Assembly: GCF_900106835.1 (NCBI RefSeq)
Contig: NZ_FNNR01000002.1
Location: 372,001 to 436,000 of the forward strand
Direction of reading: 5' to 3'
DNA: 64,000 nucleotides
From: Arthrobacter sp. cf158
GTDB lineage: Bacteria > Actinomycetota > Actinomycetes > Actinomycetales > Micrococcaceae
Below the pieces are notes generated by a model. The model ran no database searches, was not told the DNA's origin, and saw nothing but the letters and a program-made list of their open reading frames with translations. A program made the position numbers and the translations under genes. Below, piece by piece: positions 7,760-14,101 of the stretch; position 1 is the first letter of the stretch, and every line of letters starts with the position of its first letter.

Positions 7760-7980
7760 TCGTTGTTCACCACCTGCCGAATTTGGAATGCCTTGGTGGA
7801 CAGGACCAGTACGCGCTCGTCGTCGTCTCCCAAATTCCAAAAGCCGACGCGTCCGGCCTCGTAGAAGTAGACCTCGTGCGATGACACGTGGTGTTCGATG
7901 CCGCCGTCGTAGACTCGATAGGCGAAGTTCCGCAGCGGCCGGGGTGGTTTGGGTTCCTCAGTCTTTCCGTGGAAGGTCAT
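7756..7980 (-). CDS. Small phage protein
   Basis: A 74-residue protein rich in beta strands and aromatic residues (FAYRVYDGGIEHHV, EVYFYEAGRVGFW). It has no known motif and overlaps both neighbours by ATGA. It sits directly after the RNase AS-like gene and could be its partner, but that is only positional. Confidence 0.7.
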   Translation of the reverse strand: MTFHGKTEEPKPPRPLRNFAYRVYDGGIEHHVSSHEVYFYEAGRVGFWNLGDDDERVLVLSTKAFQIRQVVNNE

Positions 7981-8465
7981 CGCGCACTCGCCTTGATGAT
8001 GTGTTCGTACATCTGCTTGACGTGCCGGGCGTCGGCGAGTGCGTCATGTTCTGCGCCTTGCTGTTTGGGCAGAATGTTGACGCCCGTGAAGTCCACGAGC
8101 GATCGGACATCGTTGGTGTACATGGGGATGCCTTCAGGGAGTTCCATCATCGTCCCGAAGAGTTGAGCCAACACCACATGGTCGTAGGCGCTGTACCAAG
8201 CCCAGAGTTCAGTGTCGTCGGAGTGCGTGAGGAAGGCTTTCACCTCGTCGCGGATTTGCCAGGTCATCTTCCATTCCGGAGATTTTGGCTCTGGTAGCTG
8301 GGCTACAACGTTTTCCGCCAGCCAGGGGTGCTGGTTGATGATTGCCCATTGGGCGCCGGCGTTGATTGCGTAGTACTCGCGGCCGTCTTCAGCAATGATG
8401 CCGATGCTGATGAGATCGATGTATTTGCCGGTGTCGAGGAATTCGGTGTCGTAGAAGTACTTCAT
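7977..8465 (-). CDS. 3'-5' exoribonuclease, RNase AS-like (DEDDh)
   Basis: A 162-residue DEDDh exonuclease. It opens with KYFYDTEFLD (D6, E8), has YDHVV with D95, and the end motif EHDALADA supplies H140 and D145. The length and the opening segment match RNase AS, which in mycobacteria trims 3' adenylate tails of RNA. It overlaps its neighbours by four bases. A phage copy might act in mRNA turnover or in RNA end processing before repair by the ligase pair at 16685-18654 (inference). Confidence 0.82.
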   Translation of the reverse strand: MKYFYDTEFLDTGKYIDLISIGIIAEDGREYYAINAGAQWAIINQHPWLAENVVAQLPEPKSPEWKMTWQIRDEVKAFLTHSDDTELWAWYSAYDHVVLAQLFGTMMELPEGIPMYTNDVRSLVDFTGVNILPKQQGAEHDALADARHVKQMYEHIIKASAR

Positions 8466-8878
8466 GCGTTGCCTCCTGCATGTCTGATGGTGATGTCAAG
8501 CCCGGGCAGGGTGGTCGCCCAGACTTTGCGGATGTTCCAGTGGACGATTCGGGCGTCGTCCTTGATGACTCCGGATTCGGTGAGTGCGTCACCGATGGCC
8601 CGCTGCAGCTTGTCGAGGTCGGGCGGCCCGGCTGGCATGAATCCGAATTTGGTGGTGTCGGGTTTGCGGAGTCGAACTTCGCCCGCGATTGCGACGGGGC
8701 CGTCGATCGTCTTCCAGTCCGGGCCCGCAGCGAGCCGGGCTGCGGCTTCGACCGCCTCACGCCAGGCGGGCAGCTTCTCATCCATTTCGACCAGCACGAC
8801 TTTCTTGCCGCGGATGAATGCTTTCTTGCTGCCTTGGGTTGCGGGAGCTCCGTGCGCGACGATTCGCAATCCGATCAT
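8462..8878 (-). CDS. rusA: RusA-like Holliday junction resolvase
   Basis: A 138-residue protein of the RusA family, which cuts branched DNA formed during phage recombination and replication. The signature segment is GPPDLDKLQRAIGDAL (85-99) followed by IKDDARI (105-111), supplying the metal-binding aspartates. The start at 8878 has GGAAGGAAGGAA just upstream and overlaps the preceding 42-residue gene by ATGA. The longer open frame to 9178 is rejected because it runs through two other genes. Confidence 0.9.
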   Translation of the reverse strand: MIGLRIVAHGAPATQGSKKAFIRGKKVVLVEMDEKLPAWREAVEAAARLAAGPDWKTIDGPVAIAGEVRLRKPDTTKFGFMPAGPPDLDKLQRAIGDALTESGVIKDDARIVHWNIRKVWATTLPGLDITIRHAGGNA

Positions 8879-9003
8879 TGGGTTCCTTCCTTCCGGTGCC
8901 TGATGATGTGGACGAGGGTCCCGATGCCGTCGTGGAGCCATTTGCCGTCTTTGAGCCAGACCCTGGACTTGCAGAATCGGCACTTGCCGGTGATTTGCTT
9001 CAT
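8875..9003 (-). CDS. 42-residue basic protein
   Basis: A short gene with ATGA overlaps on both sides (82-residue gene upstream, rusA downstream). It reads MKQITGKCRFCKSRVWLKDG and ends in a basic tail (IIRHRKEGTQ). One C-x2-C pair suggests half of a zinc ribbon or a dimeric zinc site. The function is unknown. The double overlap is the main evidence that it is translated. Confidence 0.6.
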   Translation of the reverse strand: MKQITGKCRFCKSRVWLKDGKWLHDGIGTLVHIIRHRKEGTQ

Positions 9004-9248
9004 TGCCCGTCACGCTGGGAGGTAAGGCTTGAACTCCGGTGTGTGGCGGGCCTGCTGGGGCTGCCATCCCATGTCGCGGTGAGGGTGACGTATCCGGGGT
9101 CGCGCTGATCGCCTTGATACTCCTTGATGCTGACCCGGGCTTCAGGCGGGACGGATGCGGCGAAGTCGCGGAGTGCACCGGCGGTAAGACTGCCGGGCAC
9201 GTTCATGGAAGCAGTTGAGGTGATGCGGGGCGAGGTGTAAGCGGTCAT
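9000..9248 (-). CDS. Small phage protein
   Basis: An 82-residue protein. The middle (LRDFAASVPPEARVSIKEYQ then GYVTLTATWDGS) looks like a helix followed by two beta strands. It overlaps its neighbours by ATGA. The function is unknown. Confidence 0.65.
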   Translation of the reverse strand: MTAYTSPRITSTASMNVPGSLTAGALRDFAASVPPEARVSIKEYQGDQRDPGYVTLTATWDGSPSRPATHRSSSLTSQRDGQ

Positions 9249-9637
9249 CGTTGTTCTCCTTCGATGTCAGAAGCCCCAGCGGTTGCCGGGGCTTCGTAGT
9301 GTTTTCCGATGTGGGTTTGTGGTCTGTCGCCAGCTTTGAAGTCAGCCCAGCAGGATCGGCAGCTGGTGGACTCTTGGCCGATGTGGTCTTCGCATGAGGG
9401 CGGGCGCGGGAGGTGCGACCGGGCCGCTTCCGGCCAGTGCGGTCCGGGGTGGAAGATCGGGCCAGGTGTCTGGCATGTGGACTCCATGGCCTTGGTTGTG
9501 GCGGCGATTGTCAGGGCGCCCAGGCTAGGCACGTCACGGTGCTTGTCGATGAGTGACATCAGCGATGCGACTGGCCAGTCTGGGCGGATCTCGTGAAGCA
9601 GGTAGGCGATGGCCCGTGCCTGCTGGTCGGTGATCAT
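9245..9637 (-). CDS. Conserved actinophage protein with Cys/His-rich tail
   Basis: A 130-residue protein beginning MITDQQARAIAYLLHEIRPD, a start common to many actinophage and actinobacterial prophage proteins. The N-terminal half is helical. The second half holds C-x2-H and C-x2-C sets (SCEDHIGQESTSCRSCWAD), probably one zinc site. The start at ATG 9637 follows AAAGGAAAT. A TTG at 9658 is an alternative. It is probably a small DNA- or RNA-binding factor, but the role is unproven. Confidence 0.65.
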   Translation of the reverse strand: MITDQQARAIAYLLHEIRPDWPVASLMSLIDKHRDVPSLGALTIAATTKAMESTCQTPGPIFHPGPHWPEAARSHLPRPPSCEDHIGQESTSCRSCWADFKAGDRPQTHIGKHYEAPATAGASDIEGEQR

Positions 9638-9853
9638 CAAATTGGGATTTCCTTTCAAGCCAAAACGTCGCCCGACTTTCGCCGCTGGTTGTTGCCGATT
9701 TCTGGGCTCTGGTGAGTTAAGAAACAGGCTTGGTTGGCACTTTGAGGTGGTGGTGTGAAGGTGTAGGTGTTAGGTGCAGGTGTTACCGATGCCTTTCGTG
9801 ATGACATCGGAAAAGCCCGATTGAACCCTTTTCGGAAGGGTTTCCGGAACCCT
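9638..9853. other. Noncoding stretch beside the replication-type gene
   Basis: About 215 bases between the 9245-9637 gene and the end of the 9854-10342 gene. A 75-residue open frame on the minus strand (9655-9882) fills it, but it has no ribosome site and its sequence is the translation of the repeat at 9824-9854 plus low-complexity sequence, so it is not called. The stretch may hold a promoter for the genes to the left or part of an origin. Confidence 0.4.
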
Positions 9854-9854
9854 T
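9824..9854. repeat. Three-arm alternating inverted repeat
   Basis: AACCCTT (9824-9830), TTCGG, AAGGGTT (9836-9842), TCCGG, AACCCTT (9848-9854). The middle arm can pair with either outer arm, giving two mutually exclusive 7-bp hairpins with 5-base loops. It lies at the 3' end of the replication-type gene. Confidence 0.7.
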
Positions 9855-10342
9855 TATGCAGCGTCCTCGGAACCCAATTCATTAGGGTTTATGGACCGAC
9901 TTGCCATGACATCCTTCAAGGCTCCCCAGCTGGTCCAGTCAGGGTTCTCTTTCTGTAACCTATGGAGCTCGTGCACGACGACGCCGCGGATGGTGCGGGA
10001 CGCCACCGAGGCGTATGCCTTGGCGACGGCCGCGCCCATGTTCCGCTGCTTCAGGAGCCCGTCGCTGCGCATGAACGAGCGGACGAGAACTTCTTCAGTG
10101 TCCTCGTCCGCGATGATGTACACGCCTTCGATGAGCTCCTGGGCGGCTGACTCGAGGATGTCGAGCGTGAGGCCGTTTGCCTTCGGGACGATGCGTTTCA
10201 GGCGCCAGTCCACGACGCCGCAGTGGCTTAGATCGGCGTGTGTGGAGAGGTGGATGAACAACCACTGAGCCATGGGGGACAGGTCTAGGAAGTCATCATC
10301 AACCCAGATGCTTACCTTTATCTGCCCGTATTGCCTGGCCAT
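9854..10342 (-). CDS. Phage replication initiator-like protein (HTH)
   Basis: A 162-residue protein. The opening KVSIWVDDDFLDLSPMAQWL followed by LFIHLSTHADLS is typical of N-terminal winged-helix domains of phage replisome organizers and related DNA-binding proteins in actinophages. Its basic C-terminal half (RTIRGVVVHELHRLQKEN) has no helicase or primase motif, so it may only bind DNA or load other factors. The start at 10342 has GAAAGGAAACC upstream. Position next to a hairpin repeat and the clamp gene fits a replication role. Confidence 0.65.
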   Translation of the reverse strand: MARQYGQIKVSIWVDDDFLDLSPMAQWLFIHLSTHADLSHCGVVDWRLKRIVPKANGLTLDILESAAQELIEGVYIIADEDTEEVLVRSFMRSDGLLKQRNMGAAVAKAYASVASRTIRGVVVHELHRLQKENPDWTSWGALKDVMASRSINPNELGSEDAA

Positions 10343-10372
10343 TTGGTTTCCTTTCTTTGGGTGGGGCCGCCA

Positions 10373-11065
10373 ATGGGCCTATATGATCCGGGAGTGGATG
10401 TGTTTGTATGCGGCGAATTCGCCTGGATCACTTGTGGCACTTGGCTCGGCTTCTGGAGTGGAGCCATCGGAGCCCTAGTCGCCGCTTTCGTTGGCGGCAT
10501 GGTCGCCCTCTTCGTGGTTCGTCTGACGAATGCACAACAACGTCACGGAGTGGAACGTACTGTCGAGATCGCAGCATTGGCTGACTGCGTTGCAGTGATG
10601 GAGGGCTTCGAGTCGGCGGTCAGGCGACACAAAGATCCGGAACAAACTTTCGACTCTGCAGGCTTCCTTGCTCCGATGACTTCGGCTGTTGCGAGGCTGC
10701 AGATGTCCCGCCAGGAGGCCAAGCCTGTGGCCGACATCCTCATCCACTGGCCGGGGAAACTGAGAGGCATGGCGCTGCACTACGACCGTGCAACACTTCG
10801 GCAGGAGCCCTTCGCAAGGGACGTGTTCATCGCCCTGCAGGAAGCCATTACTACCGCCACCGTGGTATTGCCATGGAGCACTTCCTCCAAAAAGAAGAAG
10901 CGGAGTGAAGCTCTGAAATTGCTCCGTGAAGCGGATACTAACCTAGACGCCGCAGATGTGAAGTTTGATTTGTTGTTGCCGACTAGGTCGAAGAAGGACC
11001 CCACGACAACTTCCGGCAGCACCGGTGAGTCCTCCTCAGACAATTCCTCAAGCGGCGCCGAGTGA
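10373..11065 (+). CDS. One-helix membrane protein, candidate moron
   Basis: About 230 residues, transcribed against the surrounding operon. One strong transmembrane helix lies near the N-terminus (GFWSGAIGALVAAFVGGMVA then LFVV). It is followed by a soluble helical domain and a Ser/Thr-rich tail (TTTSGSTGESSSDNSSS) with a lysine patch (SSKKKKRSEALK) before it. The start is uncertain: ATG 10373 or GTG 10394 are possible, and the frame is open from 10331. No family recognised. With the next gene it forms a plus-strand pair unlike phage core genes, so exclusion or defence is a reasonable guess, not a finding. Confidence 0.65.
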   Translation: MGLYDPGVDVFVCGEFAWITCGTWLGFWSGAIGALVAAFVGGMVALFVVRLTNAQQRHGVERTVEIAALADCVAVMEGFESAVRRHKDPEQTFDSAGFLAPMTSAVARLQMSRQEAKPVADILIHWPGKLRGMALHYDRATLRQEPFARDVFIALQEAITTATVVLPWSTSSKKKKRSEALKLLREADTNLDAADVKFDLLLPTRSKKDPTTTSGSTGESSSDNSSSGAE

Positions 11066-11183
11066 TTCGGCTGCGATCATGCCGAGGTCTCGCGCGTTGG
11101 GTGGGCAGAGGGCACATGGTTCCGCATGGCGCGGGAAGCTCTCGTGAATGCCTTTGTCAGAGGCTGGTATTAGGGTTTAGCCC

Positions 11184-12143
11184 ATGACTATTCCATGGGG
11201 GACGCCAGTCGGCTGGACTAGCACACGAGCCGAAATTTCCGAGTTGTACGGCGGCTCATCCCAGGGCGGGATGGTCACGTCTCGGAAGTCCCCGAATGTG
11301 TTCATATTCTCGGACCCTGAAGAGGGCCATAAGCACGGATATCAGTACGATGGGTGGGCGGACGGCGGCTCCATTTTCTATTACACGGGAATGGGGGATG
11401 ACGGGGCACAACGGATGTGGCTCGGCAACAAGGCAGCACGCGACCACAGGGCGGACGGTAAGGCGATCCGACTTTTCGCGGCTGACGGGATCGTGCCCGG
11501 GACCAAGAAGACCAAGAGGCAGGTCTACCTGGGCGAGTTCGAGGTCGATACTGCATTGCCCTACTCAGTTGAGGATGCGCCGGACAAGTTTGGCGTGGCC
11601 CGCACAGTCTTCGTTTTCAATCTGCGCCCAGTTGGCCGGGTGCTCAGACGGTCCCAGGACAACGCCACTTCGGCCTCAAAGCTGTCCAAGGACTGGGCTG
11701 CCAGACGCGTGCCCCTGGAAGAGCACACGTCTGACACGTTCACCGTTCCTGAGAAGACGCAAGGCATCGCTTTGAAGCGAGAGCAGGCTCTGGTCAAGGC
11801 ATTCCAAACTGTTCTTGAAGCCAGAGGACACGATGTGGGTCGGTTCGCGATAACACCGCCAGGGGCTAGCCACGTGCTGATGTCCGACATTCACGACTTC
11901 ACGGATAGCGTCCTCTACGAAGCTAAGGCGGAAGCGACGCGGAACAACATTCGAACCGGGTTAGGGCAGATGCTCGATTATCGTAGAGGCGTGTCTGTAG
12001 AGCGCTGCCGGATTCTTCTGCCTGCAAAGCCCGCTGGTGATCTACTTGAACTACTCAGGGATCACGGCATTGACACTGTGTGGCGGGAAGCCGAGTCTTC
12101 ACAGTTCTGGCTGTACTCCAAGGGTCTGATCACCACCTTCTAA
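11184..12143 (+). CDS. SRA-like plus PD-(D/E)XK protein, modification-dependent restriction candidate
   Basis: A 319-residue protein in two parts. Residues about 30-155 resemble the SRA-like base-flipping fold of ScoMcrA-type enzymes (KHGYQYDGWADGG, GNKAARDHRADGK, VYLGEFEVD). Residues about 205-319 look like a PD-(D/E)XK nuclease with E246-A-K248 in LYEAKAEATRNN and a helix with GQMLDYRR. Such reader-nuclease fusions cut modified DNA (family knowledge). It lies opposite to the phage operon and its stop overlaps the next minus-strand gene by four bases. TATTAG ten bases before ATG with no ribosome site suggests a leaderless or near-leaderless mRNA. Confidence 0.75.
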   Translation: MTIPWGTPVGWTSTRAEISELYGGSSQGGMVTSRKSPNVFIFSDPEEGHKHGYQYDGWADGGSIFYYTGMGDDGAQRMWLGNKAARDHRADGKAIRLFAADGIVPGTKKTKRQVYLGEFEVDTALPYSVEDAPDKFGVARTVFVFNLRPVGRVLRRSQDNATSASKLSKDWAARRVPLEEHTSDTFTVPEKTQGIALKREQALVKAFQTVLEARGHDVGRFAITPPGASHVLMSDIHDFTDSVLYEAKAEATRNNIRTGLGQMLDYRRGVSVERCRILLPAKPAGDLLELLRDHGIDTVWREAESSQFWLYSKGLITTF

Positions 12144-12559
12144 AGCCGACTCTCGGCATTCTCGGCAAACTTTTCTTTGGCTTGCTGTCCAAGTTGTTCA
12201 GGGTCGAGCCCGCGATCGTTGGCCCATTGCCAGAGCATCTCTGGGTAGTGCTCGCCCCATTCGAGCTTGCGGTCAATCGCTGCGGCCATGGAGTCAGCCC
12301 ACGCCCGGTTGTAGCCCTGCACTTCGGTGAGGACATCGACAATGACGGCGTCCAGGAGGAACGCGAAGCAATGCATGTTGGCTCGAACGAGTCTGAGTTC
12401 GCGCGCGTCGTCGGATTCGCCAGCCTTCCCATCGGCAAGGTTTAGGTGAAAGTAGGTCTCCTGAGTCAGCGCTTCCTTGATGTTCCGCTCGATGATCATG
12501 TCGGCCGTGACCACGGGCTCCGGCCATTCGCCTGGGAGCATGTCTTGGGCGTCTGTCAT
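12140..12559 (-). CDS. Phage protein of unknown function
   Basis: A 139-residue, acidic and mostly helical protein (ARELRLVRANMHCFAFLLDA). It has no recognised motif. It overlaps the next upstream gene by ATGA and ends tail to tail with the SRA-nuclease gene. It belongs to the replication operon by position. Confidence 0.7.
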   Translation of the reverse strand: MTDAQDMLPGEWPEPVVTADMIIERNIKEALTQETYFHLNLADGKAGESDDARELRLVRANMHCFAFLLDAVIVDVLTEVQGYNRAWADSMAAAIDRKLEWGEHYPEMLWQWANDRGLDPEQLGQQAKEKFAENAESRL

Positions 12560-12831
12560 TTCTGTCGTCCTCTCGGCTTTGAGTAGGCGCGCACGTAGCG
12601 CTTTGCCCTCTTGTTGGCTTCGGCCACGGCGCGCTCGAATGATCGGTGTGCGGTGATAACGCCGCCGTTGTTGGTCGTTACGAGGTATCCAGTTCGGCTG
12701 GCGTAACCTGCGCTGTACGAGCCCTTCCCGACCTTCAAGCGGATCCGGTTTCCAAACTCGGGAGTAGCCAGAACCTCATAGGTTTCATCGCCGGTTTGGC
12801 GGCCGACTAGCGTCAACGTCTCCGCGCTCAT
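12556..12831 (-). CDS. Small phage protein
   Basis: A 91-residue protein starting at ATG 12831, which overlaps the clamp stop by ATGA. It appears rich in beta strands (TLTLVGRQTGDETYEVLAT) with a very basic C-terminus (ANKRAKRYVRAYSKPRGRQK), suggesting nucleic-acid contact. Alternative starts to 12954 lie inside the clamp gene and are rejected. Confidence 0.65.
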   Translation of the reverse strand: MSAETLTLVGRQTGDETYEVLATPEFGNRIRLKVGKGSYSAGYASRTGYLVTTNNGGVITAHRSFERAVAEANKRAKRYVRAYSKPRGRQK

Positions 12832-13907
12832 GGGAGGCGTACCGGCATGATGAGGTGAGAGAGCGCCTCGGTTCCGGTGATCAGGACAGGCTTGCCCCGG
12901 TTCTCTTGGAAGCCGAGGGTGATGTTCTCCGATGGCGTCACCGAAAGTGACCATCCGAGGTATCCGGGGTTCACGGCAACGACGACGTCCGTGCCGTTGA
13001 CTTCGCAGGGGATGGTTTCCTGACCTTGCGCGGCCTCGCCCGTTCCTGCGTCTACGGTCATCTCGCTCCCGGATGCGGTGATGCGGAGCGGAGTGTTGCG
13101 CTCGGCGACGAGCCCGACGCGGGATACGACGTCGGCAAGCTCGGCGCGGTCAACGACAATCTCGGTCTCGGTCGACTTCGGGAAGAGCGTCCGGATTTTC
13201 GGGAAGTCCTGGTCCAGCACGGTCGTGGTGGTGGCCCGGTTTCCTGATCGGATGCCGACGTTGTTGCCGTCGATGAGGATCTGCGTTTCGCCTGCAAGTC
13301 CCTTGGCCGCATCGCGGAGCCAGGTCGCCCGGACGAGCGCTTCGAATCCGTCCCCAGCGGGCGTCCACGGGACGACGACTTCGGCCAAACGGTAACGGTC
13401 AGTGGCCAGCAGGATGAGTTCGTTGCCGTCGCTGATGACCTTCACTCCCATGAGTGCCGGCACCGCTGCGTCGGTGGAAGCAGCGTCGATGATTTGGGCC
13501 ACGGCTGCGGCGAACACGTCGCCGTCTACCGTTCCAGCAGACTGGGGGAGCGGTGGCATGGGCGGGAAGTCCGTGACGCTCATGGAGCCGATGGTGAATA
13601 CGGCGGATCCGGCGGTGAGCTTTGCGGCCGTACCGTCGACTTCGACGGTGACGGTCTTCTTGCCGAACTTCTTGACGATGTCCGTGAACATCTTGCCGGG
13701 CAGCAGCGCGTTGCCGTCGCGTTCGACGTCGGCCGCTGCCTGCGTGCGGGCGGACTTGTCGTAGTCGAATCCGCTGATGCGCAGTGCGCCGGTCGCCGCT
13801 TCGATCAGGAGTCCTGACAGGACCGGGTTTGCGGGGCGAGGGCTGATGCCCTTGGCGGCAAATGCTGCGGCGTCGGCGAGTGCGTTGGCGGGGATGGTGA
13901 ACTTCAT
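12828..13907 (-). CDS. dnaN: Phage-encoded DNA sliding clamp (DnaN/beta-like)
   Basis: A 359-residue protein matching bacterial beta clamps in length and ends: it begins MKFTIPANALADAAAFAAKG and finishes with SHLIMPVRLP, the typical clamp C-terminus. Three repeated clamp folds are expected over this length, and the ATDRYRLA segment of domain 2 is visible. It would ring DNA and tether polymerase. A phage copy suggests partial independence from the host clamp. It starts with ATGA overlap to the preceding gene. The open frame to 14069 is rejected. Confidence 0.9.
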   Translation of the reverse strand: MKFTIPANALADAAAFAAKGISPRPANPVLSGLLIEAATGALRISGFDYDKSARTQAAADVERDGNALLPGKMFTDIVKKFGKKTVTVEVDGTAAKLTAGSAVFTIGSMSVTDFPPMPPLPQSAGTVDGDVFAAAVAQIIDAASTDAAVPALMGVKVISDGNELILLATDRYRLAEVVVPWTPAGDGFEALVRATWLRDAAKGLAGETQILIDGNNVGIRSGNRATTTTVLDQDFPKIRTLFPKSTETEIVVDRAELADVVSRVGLVAERNTPLRITASGSEMTVDAGTGEAAQGQETIPCEVNGTDVVVAVNPGYLGWSLSVTPSENITLGFQENRGKPVLITGTEALSHLIMPVRLP

Positions 13908-14101
13908 GAGTGCTTGCCTTCTTCTCTGTGTTGTTTGACGGGGTGGAGTCGTTCCCAGGCGTCGACTTCTGCGGCGGCTAGGGCGAGTCCGAGGGTGCCG
14001 CCCCATAGTGGTTCTGGGAGCGGCATGACTTTGGGCTTTGGTTTCGGGGGCCGTGGTTCCGGGGGCCACGGCTCTGAGCCCCGGTACACGTAGCCGGTCA
14101 T
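13904..14101 (-). CDS. Small proline-rich phage protein
   Basis: A 65-residue protein between the helicase-methylase and clamp genes, overlapping both by ATGA. The first half is proline-rich (PWPPEPRPPKPKPKVMPLPE), the second a short helix (LALAAAEVDAWERLHPVK). It could be a linker or clamp partner, but no clamp-binding motif is clear. The function is unknown. Confidence 0.6.
   Translation of the reverse strand: MTGYVYRGSEPWPPEPRPPKPKPKVMPLPEPLWGGTLGLALAAAEVDAWERLHPVKQHREEGKHS

Noticed and set aside
9655..9882. 75-residue minus-strand frame after the replication-type gene
   Set aside because: No ribosome site; its first third is translation of a hairpin repeat and the rest is low complexity. 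Kept only as noncoding.
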